58,007 bases of DNA from Actinomadura syzygii (GTDB lineage: Bacteria > Actinomycetota > Actinomycetes > Streptosporangiales > Streptosporangiaceae): NCBI RefSeq assembly GCF_008085905.1, contig NZ_VSFF01000023.1, forward strand, positions 1-58,007, written 5' to 3'. Below the pieces are notes generated by a model. The model was given only the letters and a program-made list of their open reading frames with translations, ran no database searches and had not been told where the DNA came from. Shown one piece after another: positions 26,255-35,411 of this stretch. How positions within the stretch are numbered: position 1 is the first letter of the stretch; each line of letters begins with the position of its first letter. A program made the position numbers and the translations under genes.

Positions 26255-27202
26255 ATGCACAATGTGGCCGTCCTAGCACTGGACGGAGTCATCGCGTTCG
26301 ATCTGACCACTCCGGTCGAGGTCTTCGCCCGCAGCCGCCTCCCCGATGGGCGCCCGGGCTACCAGGTGCGCGTCTGCGCCGAGACACCACAGATCGACGC
26401 CGGTGTATTCACCCTGCGCGCGCCTTGGGGACTGGACGACCTCAAAGACGCCGACACCATCATCGTCCCCGGCAACACCCACCCCACGACAGCCCCGTCA
26501 CCGGCCGTCCAAGACGCGCTGAAGGCGGCCGCCGCCGACGGCGCCCGGATCGCCTCCATCTGCACCGGCACGTTCCTGCTGGCCTCGACCGGCCTGCTCA
26601 GTGGCCTGCGCGCGACCACCCACTGGTCCGCGGCCGCCCAGTTGGCCGCCGCCTACCCCGACATCGATGTGGACCCCGACGTCCTGTACGTCGACAACGG
26701 CCAGATCCTCACCTCCGCGGGCGCCGCCGCAGGGCTGGACCTGTGCCTTCACCTGATCCGCCGCGACTACGGCTCGGCGGTCGCGGCACACGCCGCCCGC
26801 CTGTCGGTCATGCCCCTCGAACGTGAAGGCGGCCAGGCGCAGTTCATCGTCCGGCCCTTCCCGACCACGCCCCGCGGCTCCGCGCTCGAACCCTTGCTCA
26901 TCTGGCTTCAGGACAACCTGCCGCGCGACATCACCGTCACCGACATGGCCGTCCACGCCGGGATGAGCCCGCGCACCCTCATGCGCCGCTTCCGCGAGCA
27001 GACCGGAACCACCCCGCTCCAGTGGCTCCACCGCATCCGAATCCGCCAGGCGCAGCACCTGCTGGAGACCACCGGCCACACCATCGAGCGCATCAGCGTC
27101 CAGACCGGCTTCGGCTCCCCCACCGCATTCCGCGACCGCTTCAAACGCATCACCGGAGTCAGCCCCGCCGCCTACCGCCGCACGTTCGGACAACCGTCAT
27201 GA
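26255..27202 (+). CDS. GlxA-family transcriptional regulator (DJ-1/PfpI + AraC HTH)
   Basis: About 315 residues; ATG 26255 (TTG 26249 is an alternative). Residues 3 to about 170 form a DJ-1/PfpI-like domain with ASICTGTFLLASTGLL around the nucleophile-elbow Cys. Residues about 210-315 form an AraC double HTH (DITVTDMAVHAGMSPRTLMRRF, then ISVQTGFGSPTAFRDRFKRITGVSP). Such regulators usually sense small carbonyl or amine metabolites and activate neighbouring genes. The divergent DUF6010 gene is the obvious candidate target. Confidence 0.9.
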   Translation: MHNVAVLALDGVIAFDLTTPVEVFARSRLPDGRPGYQVRVCAETPQIDAGVFTLRAPWGLDDLKDADTIIVPGNTHPTTAPSPAVQDALKAAAADGARIASICTGTFLLASTGLLSGLRATTHWSAAAQLAAAYPDIDVDPDVLYVDNGQILTSAGAAAGLDLCLHLIRRDYGSAVAAHAARLSVMPLEREGGQAQFIVRPFPTTPRGSALEPLLIWLQDNLPRDITVTDMAVHAGMSPRTLMRRFREQTGTTPLQWLHRIRIRQAQHLLETTGHTIERISVQTGFGSPTAFRDRFKRITGVSPAAYRRTFGQPS

Positions 27203-27383
27203 CGCGCCGCCCGGCGCGGATGTCGGCGTCGAAGACCAGGCCCAGCGGCGTCATCCGACACCAAGTTTGGTGCAGAAAACAACTCCCGCAGAGCAGGTGC
27301 TACCGGAACTCGATCCACCGAGCCTTACATTCCGTCAGATCCACGCCCGACGGCGAGCACTGCGAGCTCAAAGGTGGCGGTCA

Positions 27384-27565
27384 GTGACACTGGGGGCGAT
27401 GAGGTAGATGCCGTAGACGATCACGGCGGCGCAACCGGTAAAGCACTGAGCGCTCGCGACGGCGACCCGCGGCCGCAGCGCCCCGGTCGCGATGGAGGTG
27501 TCGTGGAAACCGTTGGTGAAGTCGAAGAGCAACGCAGTGACGATCACGACGACCACCAGGAACAT
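27384..27565 (-). pseudogene. PiT-family phosphate transporter, N-terminal fragment
   Basis: From ATG 27565 the first membrane helix and signature of PiT permeases are clear: FLVVVVIVTALLFDFTNGFHDT, then SIATGALRPRVAVA. The usual ANAMA after FHDT is deleted. The frame then diverges after about 45 residues and ends near 27380. About 90% of the gene is missing. It is dead. Confidence 0.7.
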
Positions 27566-28129
27566 GACGTGTTCTACCAGTCCGCACCTTTCGGCTGGGC
27601 ACCTCGACCGTAGCCCGCCCGGATGAACCGGCTGTGAACCGTTAAAGCGGGACCCAGCTTGCGATGAACCCTGGCCTCCGCCGGGCCCGTACGCTAACGC
27701 CGCACGGCAGCGCATCTCCGGAGTGCATGTGTGTCCGTCGGGTAAGTCCCCAGGTTTGGCGCGCCAAGGGCTATCTCTACCGTCTGCTCACCGGCGTCCG
27801 CGTCGCCGTGGCCGTATCTTCTGCCTCGCCCTCGCCGACGCGCCCCGCCCCGCTGCTCCTCGGCCTGGCTCTGATCGTCCTGCTCGGCATCCCCCTGGAC
27901 GCTCGCCGTCCACCCGCCGCGTGACCACCGGCACCGGTGCCCGTCGTTGACCGATCTCAGCGCGGTGAGCCGAGAAGGGACGTCTCCAGCACGCGGCTCG
28001 CGCAGCGGCCCCTGACCGCGCCCTGCTCCGTCACCCGCGCCGCCAGGCCCGCGGCCAGGCGACCACGTGCTGCCCGCAACCTCGTCGACTCCACCGAAGC
28101 AGTGACCGGAACCCCGCCTCCAACGGGCG
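27566..28129. other. Gene-free stretch downstream of the P450
   Basis: No supportable gene. A plus-strand open frame at 27664-27924 has one hydrophobic segment (PLLLGLALIVLLGIPL) but no ribosome site, family or codon bias. I see no strong hairpin after the P450 stop. Confidence 0.3.
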
Positions 28130-29371
28130 TCAGACGGCGGGGCGGAGGCGGACGGGCAGGGCGCGGTGACCATTGGAGATGAAAGAATCGAGCGGCAGCA
28201 GCTCACTCGGTTCCACGGCCAGCGCCAGGTCGGGAAATCGCCTGAACAGGGCGGGCAGTGCGATCGATGCCTCCAGCCTGGCCAGTGGCGCGCCGAGGCA
28301 GTAGTGGACGCCGTGGCCGAAGGCCATGTGCTCCTTGTCGGCGCGGGTGACGTCGAAGAGGTCAGCGTCGTCGCCGTGCGCGTCGGGGTCGCGTCCAGCC
28401 GCGGCGTAGCACGCGAGAATCGCCTCGCCCTTGCCGATGGTGACGCCGTCGTCCACCTGGATGTCCTCGACGGCGAAACGCAGCGGCAGGTTGGCCACCG
28501 GAGGCTCGGCTCGTAGCGTCTCTTCGATGACATCGTCCCAGGTCGCCTGCCCCGCCCGGACCATGGCGAACTGGGCGGGATGGGTGAGCATGGCGTGGAT
28601 GGCGTTGTCGAGAAGGTTGACGGTGGTCTCGTGACCCGCGCTCAGGAACAGCGTGAGTGTGTCGACCAGTTCCTCCTCCGACAGGGACGAGCCTTCATCG
28701 CGGGCGATGATCAGGGCCGACGACAGGTCGTCGGTCGGGTGGGCTCGCTTCTCTTGGACCAAGCCGCGCAGGATCTCCTGCATCCGCGGTAACGCCGCGG
28801 CGGCCTCCTCCGGCCCGGTGGTGGTGCGGAAGAACACGTCGACGCAGCGGCGTATCTCCTCACGCGCGTCCGGGTCCTCGACTCCGAACAGCTCGCAGAT
28901 CACCCCGATCGGGAGGGGGTAGGCGTAGCGGTCGCGCAGGTCCACCGGTTCGCCGGGTGCGGCGGCGTCGAGTTCGTCGAGTAGCGCGGTGACGATCGCC
29001 TCGACGCGGGGACGCAGCGCGGCGGTGCGGCGCGTAGTGAACGCGCTGGTCACCAGCCGCCTCAGCCGGCGGTGGTCGTCCCCGTAGGCGGTGAGCATGT
29101 TGCGCACCACGACCCAGGCGAACAGCGGCCATCCGGGGCCGACCTCCCCGTTGATCAGGGGCGGCCAGTGCAGGTGGGCGTCCTTGGAGACCCGGTCATC
29201 GGTCAGCAACCGCCGCAGCAACGCGGGACTGCTCACCGCCCACGCGCCCACACCGCCGGGCAGCTCTATGCCCGCGGCGGGTCCCCGCGCGCGGAGTCGG
29301 GCCGCATCGCCGTGCACGTCGCGGCCGGTGGGATCGATGACGAACGGACCGACGTCTTCAGAGGTACGCAT
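28130..29371 (-). CDS. Cytochrome P450
   Basis: 413 residues, ATG 29371. I-helix oxygen-activation motif AGHETT, a K-helix ETLRAEPP-type ExxR motif, and the heme loop FGHGVHYCLGAPLARLE with the thiolate Cys about 55 residues from the end (about C358). It is a soluble class I bacterial P450, close in style to the CYP105/107 groups of secondary metabolism. It is last in the minus-strand cassette, overlapping the prenyltransferase stop by 14 nt. Hydroxylation or epoxidation of a prenylated aromatic is the natural inference, with the epoxide hydrolase acting next. The redox partner is not in the window. Confidence 0.95.
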   Translation of the reverse strand: MRTSEDVGPFVIDPTGRDVHGDAARLRARGPAAGIELPGGVGAWAVSSPALLRRLLTDDRVSKDAHLHWPPLINGEVGPGWPLFAWVVVRNMLTAYGDDHRRLRRLVTSAFTTRRTAALRPRVEAIVTALLDELDAAAPGEPVDLRDRYAYPLPIGVICELFGVEDPDAREEIRRCVDVFFRTTTGPEEAAAALPRMQEILRGLVQEKRAHPTDDLSSALIIARDEGSSLSEEELVDTLTLFLSAGHETTVNLLDNAIHAMLTHPAQFAMVRAGQATWDDVIEETLRAEPPVANLPLRFAVEDIQVDDGVTIGKGEAILACYAAAGRDPDAHGDDADLFDVTRADKEHMAFGHGVHYCLGAPLARLEASIALPALFRRFPDLALAVEPSELLPLDSFISNGHRALPVRLRPAV

Positions 29372-30347
29372 CGGGCTCTCCCAGGGTCTGCTTAACGATG
29401 CCGGATGATCGTCCGGTCACACCGGCTGGGGCGCCGGTGCGCGCGGCCTCGGTCATGGGGCTGTTCCAGGCGTTCATCAGCCCCACCAGACGTCCGCAGT
29501 AGCCGCGTTCGGCCTTGATGTAGGTGTTCGCGCCGGGGCCGAAGGACCAGGCGACGGCGTTCATCTCCTCCTCGTCCCGCGACGGAGCGGTCCGGAAGAA
29601 GGCGGCCAGGCGTTCGCCGACGGCGGGGAACCGGGAGGCGGGGAGTTTGAGGGCGTAGATTCCGACCCGCTGGATCTCGCCGTCGCTCACGCGCATCGTC
29701 ACCGAGAAGGTGTGTCCGTCCGGCGGTGTGAACGCCGCGAGGTCGGCGAACAGGGACGGTCCGGGTGGATCACCCGCGGCCAGGGCGACCAGCCGCTCGC
29801 ACACGCCCGGTGTGATCTTGCGGATGGTCCGGAAGTAGAGGTTCGCGGTATCGCCCGCGTAGTCGACGGCCACATGCCGAACGACGTCCAGGCCCAGCGC
29901 CCGGAAGCGACTCTCGTGCCTGCGCAGCGCCTGCGGCACGGCGGAAGCTCCGAGCACCTGCTCGACCGGGCGCGTTCCACCGAGGTAGACCCAGGTTTTA
30001 ACGATCCCGCGCGCGGCGTCGAAGTCGCACAGTTCGGTGGATGCACCGCCGTAAAGCGAACTCCATGAAGAGATCAGGTTGATCAGCGCGTTCTTCGGAT
30101 CGAGGAGGTTCGCGCGGATCGCCGTGCCGATCGAGTCGGTGGGCCGCCGTTCGTAGAACCGGTAGTTGAGCGCGCCGCCGGGCTTGTCGGTGGTCCGCCA
30201 CAGGACGGCGCCGTCGCGGAAACTTTCGCGGTAGGCCGCCAGGACCGTCCGCGTCACCGGCTCGGAATAGGGTGCGCCGATGGCCTCGGCCGTCACCCGG
30301 ATGTCGCGCAGGAACCGGTGCTGCGAGAACGCGACGGACTCCGCCAT
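29358..30347 (-). CDS. ABBA-type aromatic prenyltransferase (CloQ/NphB-like)
   Basis: 329 residues. ATG 30347 was chosen with GGAG 6 nt upstream, just after the methyltransferase stop. The pattern matches the soluble, DDxxD-free ABBA family (PT barrel). Repeating beta-strand blocks include LNYRFYERRPTDSIG, the mid-barrel VRHVAVDYAGDTANLYF (compare the MDYKKRQVNLYF region recalled for NphB), RVGIYALKLP, and a C-terminal YIKAERGYCGRLVGLMNAW. These enzymes attach dimethylallyl or geranyl groups to phenols, naphthalenes, indoles or phenazines. The acceptor is unknown. It is co-transcribed with the MTase, P450 and epoxide hydrolase. Confidence 0.85.
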   Translation of the reverse strand: MAESVAFSQHRFLRDIRVTAEAIGAPYSEPVTRTVLAAYRESFRDGAVLWRTTDKPGGALNYRFYERRPTDSIGTAIRANLLDPKNALINLISSWSSLYGGASTELCDFDAARGIVKTWVYLGGTRPVEQVLGASAVPQALRRHESRFRALGLDVVRHVAVDYAGDTANLYFRTIRKITPGVCERLVALAAGDPPGPSLFADLAAFTPPDGHTFSVTMRVSDGEIQRVGIYALKLPASRFPAVGERLAAFFRTAPSRDEEEMNAVAWSFGPGANTYIKAERGYCGRLVGLMNAWNSPMTEAARTGAPAGVTGRSSGIVKQTLGEPDAYL

Positions 30348-30349
30348 GG

Positions 30350-31204
30350 TCACTCCGTTCCGAGGTACCCGAGGCGAGCCCAAGCCCCGTAGTGGGTGTT
30401 GCCCAGGACCATGCTGCGGCTCCGCTGCACCGCCCGCTCAAGCTCGGCAGAGAGGGAATCGTCGACCGCGACACCTTCGGGCAGGGCGACGCCCGCCTGG
30501 ACCAGGAGCGGTTCGACGGCCTGGACCGCGCTGCCGAGCCAGGTGAAGACGGCCGATCCGGGCCTGCCGCCGGTCATGGCGCCGGAGTCGACGTCCGGCC
30601 ATGGCAGCCCGGCGTCGAGGAAGACGCGGGTGAGATGCCGCCCGAAGTCCGGCGCGATTCCCCGAGAACGGAAGAGCGCACCGAGTAGTGCGTAGCAGTC
30701 GTTCCATATCCGGCAGGTTGGAAAGCTCACATCCGGATTGCTCACGTCCATGTCGTGCATCACGACGATGCCGCCCGGACGCACGAAACCGGCGAGGCGT
30801 TTTAAAGCCCCGGCAGGATCGGGCAAATATTGCAGGACGAATCTTCCGACCAGCGCGTCGAACCGCTGGTCGGTGTCGAAATCGGTAAGATCGGCATTCT
30901 CGAAACGCACCGTCCCGGCGTATCCTCCGGCCTCGGCGCGGTGGCGTGCCGCCTGCACCGCGACCGGCTCCCGTTCGAGGCCGACCACCTGCCCGCCCGG
31001 ACCGACGATCTCGGCCGCGATGAACGACACGTCGCCCAGCCCCGAGCCGATGTCCAGGACGGACATTCCCTCCCTCAATCCGGCGCGGCGCAGGAAACGC
31101 ACCGTCCAAGGACGCACGTAGGACGCCTGGATGAGCAGCCGTCGGCGCTCCAGCGCGGAATGGCCGAGCAGATACGCGCTTCGACGGTCCGATAATTCTG
31201 TCAC
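30350..31204 (-). CDS. Class I SAM-dependent methyltransferase
   Basis: 284 residues. GTG 31204 has GGAGG 8 nt upstream. Rossmann motif I is VLDIGSGLGDVS (about 49-60), followed by VVGLEREPVAV, FENADLTDF and PGGIVVMHD. Layout and size match small-molecule O-/C-/N-methyltransferases (Methyltransf_25/31 type) of natural-product clusters. The C-terminal about 80 residues probably form the substrate lid. The stop lies 2 nt before the prenyltransferase ATG, so the pair is tightly coupled. The substrate is likely the same aromatic compound. Confidence 0.88.
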   Translation of the reverse strand: MTELSDRRSAYLLGHSALERRRLLIQASYVRPWTVRFLRRAGLREGMSVLDIGSGLGDVSFIAAEIVGPGGQVVGLEREPVAVQAARHRAEAGGYAGTVRFENADLTDFDTDQRFDALVGRFVLQYLPDPAGALKRLAGFVRPGGIVVMHDMDVSNPDVSFPTCRIWNDCYALLGALFRSRGIAPDFGRHLTRVFLDAGLPWPDVDSGAMTGGRPGSAVFTWLGSAVQAVEPLLVQAGVALPEGVAVDDSLSAELERAVQRSRSMVLGNTHYGAWARLGYLGTE

Positions 31205-31282
31205 GAGCCCGCCTCCAGAGCTTCCTCGCCCATTTCAGGTGCCCGCGCCGCAACCGTTAGGGCTCCGTTCAGGCGGTTCGTT

Positions 31283-32482
31283 TCAGCGCAGTGACCGGAA
31301 TGCGGTTCGCATCTCTGTGGCGAACAGGCCGGGCTGTTCCCAGGCGGCGAAGTGACCGCCGCGGTCGAGCCGGTTGTAGTGAACGAGGTTGTCCGGGTAG
31401 GCGCGCTCGGCCCAACTGCGCGGAGCCTGGTACAGCTCGTCGGGGAAGACGCTGATGGCGAAGGGGATAGTGATGTCCTTGGCGTCGAAGAAGTCTGCCT
31501 TGTTCTCCCAATAGAGACGGGCCGAGGAGACACCGGTGCCGGTCAGCCAGTACAGCGTGATGTTGTCCAGGATGTCATCGCGGGTGAGGTCGCCTTTCAG
31601 GCGCCCTTGCAGGACCTGTTCGACCAGACCGGGCTGACCGGTGCCGTCGCCGTGATCGAGCATGAACGCGGCCAGGTCGACAGGCGAGTCCACCAGCCCG
31701 TACATCGTCTGCGGCCGCGTCGACAGGATTTGCGCATAAGCCACGTGCGAGGCGTAGAAACGGCTCAACTGCTCATAGGCGCGTAGTTCCTCGTCAGAGA
31801 GGCCCGATGGCGGCGGGTCGCCGCGTTTGACCGCCGCGTTGATGGCGGCGGGAGCGGTTCCGGGCATGTTGGAATGGATGCCGAGCAGTTCCGGGGCCGC
31901 CTGCACGCCCATCTGCTGGGTGACGGCCGCGCCCCAGTCGCCGCCCTGCGCCACGAACCGGGTGTAGCCAAGGCGCTTCATCAGCGTCACCCATGCCCGC
32001 GCGATACGGACCGGGTCCCAACCGGGCGTGGTCGGCTTGGCCGAGAACCCGTACCCCGGCAGCGACGGGATCACCAGATCGAAGGCGTCCCGCGCGCTCG
32101 CACCGTGCGCGGTCGGGTCGGTCAGCGGCTCGACGATCTTCAACTGCTCGATGACCGAACCGGGCCATCCGTGCGTGACGATGAGCGGCAGCGCGTCCCG
32201 ATGCCGGGACCGGACGTGGACGAAGTGGATGTCGAGCCCGTCGATCTCGGTGACGAAGTGCGGCAGTTCCGCCAGCCGCGCCTCGCACCTTCGCCAGTCG
32301 TAGGCCGACCCCCAGTAACCCGCCAGCTCCTGCATTAACGACAGCCGCACACCCTGCGAATCATCGGTGACCGTCTCACGCTCAGGCCACCTGGTCGCAT
32401 TCACACGCCTGCGCAAATCGGCCAGTTCCGCCTCCGGGAATCCGACCTGGAACGGACGCACCGCACTCTCTTCAGCGGCCAC
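31283..32482 (-). CDS. Epoxide hydrolase (EHN-type, alpha/beta fold)
   Basis: 399 residues. GTG 32482 follows GAGGAG at a 6-nt spacing. The N-terminal EHN lid region (PFQVGFPEAELADLRRRVNA) is followed by the alpha/beta core: oxyanion loop HGWPGS, nucleophile elbow GGDWGA (Asp), and the C-terminal His in GGHFAAWEQP. Such enzymes open epoxides to diols or direct cyclisation. First gene of the four-gene cassette, 78 nt before the methyltransferase. Paired with the P450 and prenyltransferase it suggests prenyl-epoxide processing. A detoxification role is the alternative. Confidence 0.88.
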   Translation of the reverse strand: MAAEESAVRPFQVGFPEAELADLRRRVNATRWPERETVTDDSQGVRLSLMQELAGYWGSAYDWRRCEARLAELPHFVTEIDGLDIHFVHVRSRHRDALPLIVTHGWPGSVIEQLKIVEPLTDPTAHGASARDAFDLVIPSLPGYGFSAKPTTPGWDPVRIARAWVTLMKRLGYTRFVAQGGDWGAAVTQQMGVQAAPELLGIHSNMPGTAPAAINAAVKRGDPPPSGLSDEELRAYEQLSRFYASHVAYAQILSTRPQTMYGLVDSPVDLAAFMLDHGDGTGQPGLVEQVLQGRLKGDLTRDDILDNITLYWLTGTGVSSARLYWENKADFFDAKDITIPFAISVFPDELYQAPRSWAERAYPDNLVHYNRLDRGGHFAAWEQPGLFATEMRTAFRSLR

Positions 32483-32877
32483 CTTCGTCTCCTCAACTCT
32501 TGGGAATGCCCGCACGGCCTGCGCAAGCGTCGGGCGCCGACCGCCGCTCATGCGACACGACGGCCAGTAGGACCAGGGGGACGGGACGACGGTGAGCCGA
32601 CAACACTTCACGGCGTCCACGGTCGCACTGTGAGCCTCCCCAACGCCCGCGTCAACAACCCTGACCCACCACGGCCAGCGCCCGTCCGGGGCAGCGCCCG
32701 CCGCGCGCCACACCACTCACCCCGCCCTCGTTAGCACGCTCATGACCGCATTGATCGGCAGGGGACCGGTGAGGCGAAGGAGGGAGCCAAGCCCGTCGCG
32801 CCCAGGCCGTCGGCCGCAGCATCCCTTGGGTCAAATCAAGACTCGACAGTGACGTGCTGGGCGCCGACCGGCGCACA
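32483..32877. other. Region upstream of the epoxide hydrolase
   Basis: About 395 nt between the epoxide hydrolase start and the fasciclin terminator. No gene is supported. It should hold the promoter of the prenyltransferase cassette, but I could not pick a convincing -35/-10 pair. Confidence 0.35.
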
Positions 32878-32912
32878 GCGGCCGGGGTCCGATCGTGCAG
32901 GGCCCCGGCCGC
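32878..32912 (-). terminator. Hairpin after the fasciclin gene
   Basis: 10-bp perfect stem GCGGCCGGGG/CCCCGGCCGC with a 15-nt loop, 17 nt downstream of the fasciclin stop on the minus strand. No T-tract. Probable terminator of the SigK-controlled operon. Confidence 0.6.
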
Positions 32913-32929
32913 CTGCGCGTGCCGTCTGG

Positions 32930-33571
32930 TTACTTGGGCGGCATCAGGACCGAGTCGATAATGTAGACGGTGGCGTTGGCGGTCTGGACGTTGCCGCAGA
33001 CCACGTTCGCCTTGTCGGTGCCGACCGTGTAGGAGTCGCCCGAACCGCTGGTGGTCAGGGCGGCGCTCTGCAAGGTCTTGAAGCTGCCGGCCGACAGTCC
33101 GTCCGGCGTGATCTTCTGGCCGACGACGTGGTAGGTCAGGATGCTCTTCAGCGTCTCCTTGTCGGCCATCACCTTGTCGAGCGTGCCCTTGGGGATCTTC
33201 TTGAACGCGTCGTTGGTCGGCGCGAACACGGTGAGGTTCTGGGCGGAGTTGAGCGTGTCGACGAGCCCGGCCTGCTTGACTGCGCTGACCAGTGTCGACA
33301 GCACCGGGTTGTTGGACGCGGCGGTCGCGACGGGGTCGGTGGACATGCCGCTGAAGCTGCCCTTGCCGGACGCGGGGACGGCCGAGCACGCCGGGCCGAA
33401 CGGCTTGTCCGTCGCGGGCGCCGCGGCTCCGGTGCTGGACGGGGCGGGAGCGGACGTCCCGGCGGACGCGGTGCTGGAGCCGTTGTCGTCGTCTGCGCCG
33501 GAGCAGGCTGCGAGCCCGGCGGTCAGGGCCGCCGCGGACAGGACGCCGAGGGCGATTCGGGTGCACTTCAT
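32930..33571 (-). CDS. Fasciclin-domain lipoprotein (MPT83/MPT70-like)
   Basis: 213 residues, ATG 33571 behind GAAGGAACC. A signal peptide with lipobox LAAC (Cys about 23) is followed by a Ser/Thr/Ala/Pro linker and one fasciclin (FAS1) domain (about 75-213) with LTVFAPTNDAF and LTYHVVGQKI. It is a lipid-anchored surface protein. In M. tuberculosis the FAS1 proteins MPT83/MPT70 are the best-known SigK targets; here it sits 50 nt behind the SigK-promoted oxidoreductase and should share its transcript. FAS1 proteins act in adhesion; the partner is unknown. Confidence 0.9.
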   Translation of the reverse strand: MKCTRIALGVLSAAALTAGLAACSGADDDNGSSTASAGTSAPAPSSTGAAAPATDKPFGPACSAVPASGKGSFSGMSTDPVATAASNNPVLSTLVSAVKQAGLVDTLNSAQNLTVFAPTNDAFKKIPKGTLDKVMADKETLKSILTYHVVGQKITPDGLSAGSFKTLQSAALTTSGSGDSYTVGTDKANVVCGNVQTANATVYIIDSVLMPPK

Positions 33572-33621
33572 GATGGGTTCCTTCGGGATAGGTGAACTGT
33601 CGATTTCGGCGGCTGCCGCGG

Positions 33622-35352
33622 TCAGGTCACGGTGACCACCACCGAATGCCAGCCGGTGGCCCCGTCCGGGACGGGGGGCGACCGGTGCTCGGGTTGGGTC
33701 GTTCCGGTCTTGTCGGTGGCGCGGACGCGGAGCGTGTGCGAGCCCGGCAGGGCGTCCCACTCGGCGACCCACTGCCGCCAGGTGTCGATGCCGGGGACCG
33801 GGGCGAGCCGCGCCGGACGCCAGGGCCCGTCGTCGACCTGCCATTCGACGGCGTCGATGCCGCGGTGCTGAGCCCAGGCGGTGCCGGCGACGGTGATGGG
33901 CCCGGCTGTGAGGCGGGCGAACGGCTTGGGGACGTCGATCCGGGAGAAGGTCTTCACGGGCGCGCGTTCGGCATAGCCGCGTCTGGTCCAGTACGCCTGG
34001 TCGGCGGCGAACCGGGTGACCTTGAGGTCGACGACCCACTTGGTCGCCGACACGTATCCGTACAGGCCGGGCACCACCATCCGGGCGGGGAAGCCGTGCG
34101 CCACCGGCAGCGGCTCGCCGTTCATCCCCACGGCCAGGAGCGCGTCGCGGCCGTCCAGCACGCTCTCCAACGGGGTGCTGAGCGTCATGCCGTCGGACGA
34201 GCGGGACAGGATCTGGTCGGCCCCCGGCCGCACCCCGGCCCTGCGCAGCAGCGGCGCCAGCGGTACGCCGAGCCAGCGGGCGTTCCCGGCCAGGACGCCG
34301 CCGACCTGGTTCGACACGCACGACAGGGTGATGTCGCGTTCGATCAGCGGTTGGCGCAGCAGGTCGTCGAAGGTCAACTCGACGGGGTGGGCGAGCATGC
34401 CGTGGATCCGCAGCGTCCAGTCCCGAGGATCGACCTGGGGCAGGACGAGCGCGGTGTCCACCCGGTAGAAGTCAGCGTTGGAAGTGCGAAACGGCGTCAT
34501 GCCCGGGACCCGTACCTGGGCGCCCGCCGGAACCGCAGGCGCCGGGTCGGCCGGACGCGGCAGCCGCACGTCCGCCCGGACCGACGAGACGTCACCGCGG
34601 CGCAGCAGCACCCGCCCGGACACACCGCTCACCACAGCGACACCGAGCACGCCCGCACCCGTCAAGAGCACCCGCCGCCGCCCCATCTCGACACCGGGAG
34701 TGGGGACTCGCTCGGCCTCGGAGTCCTGCTCGGGCTCCATCGCGGGCTCGGGTGCCGTCGCGGGCTCTGGTCCGGTGGTGTCGGGACGGCGTCCTGGCCC
34801 GTCCGTCCAGCCCCTGACCTCGGCCTCGGTTGCGTTGCCGCCGGCCGGGGTAGCGGTGGCGGGAGCCGCGTCGCGGGACTCGGGAGTCGGTTTGGGAAAC
34901 AGGCGGGCGCCGGGCGTCAGCAGGGTCAGTGCAGCCATGCCCGCGAGCGCCCCGACCGTGCTCGGCACCGCGTCGACCGGTTCAGCGACCGGCCTGGTCA
35001 GCGCCGCGACGACCCCGACGGTCCCGAACACGGCCAGCCCGATCAGGCCCCAGGCGAGCCGACGCCTGCCCAGCACCCCGATACCCAGCGCGGCCACGAC
35101 GATCCCCGCGCCGAGTCCGATCAGCAGGACCGTCTTGTCATCGCTCCCGAAACGGCGGATCGCGAAATCCTTCAACCACACCGGGGTGAGATCGATGAAA
35201 CCCGCACCGACCGCGAGCAGCGGCGAGGACGACACACGGCCGAGCGCACCGGCCGCAAGCTCCGCGACGCCCATCGCCGCTGCGGCGGCGAGAAGTCCGC
35301 GCAGGGCAGCGGTGACCGACCGCAGTCGCCTGGTCGCTCGTCTCGCTGTCAC
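33622..35352 (-). CDS. Membrane-anchored molybdopterin-dependent oxidoreductase (sulfite-oxidase/YedY fold)
   Basis: About 576 residues from GTG 35352, placed 7 nt after a SigK -10 hexamer. The N-terminal about 150 residues form four membrane helices. A Pro/Glu-rich linker, another hydrophobic helix after MGRRR (about 228-250), and an oxidoreductase molybdopterin domain follow. The Mo-ligand Cys is in DITLSCVSN (about C345), with YRVDTAL and VVPGLYGYVSATKWV nearby. The C-terminal Mo-co dimerisation Ig-like domain ends VVVTVT. The active domain is predicted to face outside. It could act on oxidised methionine or sulfite, as YedY-type enzymes do; the substrate is inference. Co-transcribed with the fasciclin lipoprotein. 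Confidence 0.9.
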   Translation of the reverse strand: MTARRATRRLRSVTAALRGLLAAAAAMGVAELAAGALGRVSSSPLLAVGAGFIDLTPVWLKDFAIRRFGSDDKTVLLIGLGAGIVVAALGIGVLGRRRLAWGLIGLAVFGTVGVVAALTRPVAEPVDAVPSTVGALAGMAALTLLTPGARLFPKPTPESRDAAPATATPAGGNATEAEVRGWTDGPGRRPDTTGPEPATAPEPAMEPEQDSEAERVPTPGVEMGRRRVLLTGAGVLGVAVVSGVSGRVLLRRGDVSSVRADVRLPRPADPAPAVPAGAQVRVPGMTPFRTSNADFYRVDTALVLPQVDPRDWTLRIHGMLAHPVELTFDDLLRQPLIERDITLSCVSNQVGGVLAGNARWLGVPLAPLLRRAGVRPGADQILSRSSDGMTLSTPLESVLDGRDALLAVGMNGEPLPVAHGFPARMVVPGLYGYVSATKWVVDLKVTRFAADQAYWTRRGYAERAPVKTFSRIDVPKPFARLTAGPITVAGTAWAQHRGIDAVEWQVDDGPWRPARLAPVPGIDTWRQWVAEWDALPGSHTLRVRATDKTGTTQPEHRSPPVPDGATGWHSVVVTVT

Positions 35353-35359
35353 ACCGGAT

Positions 35360-35386
35360 GTTCGGGGCAAGGCGACGGGTGGATGG
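35360..35386 (-). promoter_or_regulatory. SigK-type promoter for the molybdopterin oxidoreductase operon
   Basis: On the minus strand CCATCC (35386-35381), then 15 nt, then CCGAAC (35365-35360). The GTG start begins 7 nt downstream, so transcription would start at or next to the codon: a leaderless mRNA. The hexamers match the SigK consensus recalled from M. tuberculosis (CCATCC / CCGAAT). Confidence 0.8.
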
Positions 35387-35411
35387 GTCGAGTTTTCACC
35401 GAGTTCTGGAC

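Noticed and set aside
27664..27924. Small one-TM membrane protein
   Set aside because: No ribosome site, no codon-position GC bias, no homolog recognised.
33572..33640. Separate SigK promoter for the fasciclin gene
   Set aside because: No CCATCC/CCGAAC pair upstream of 33571; co-transcription from the oxidoreductase promoter explains it.
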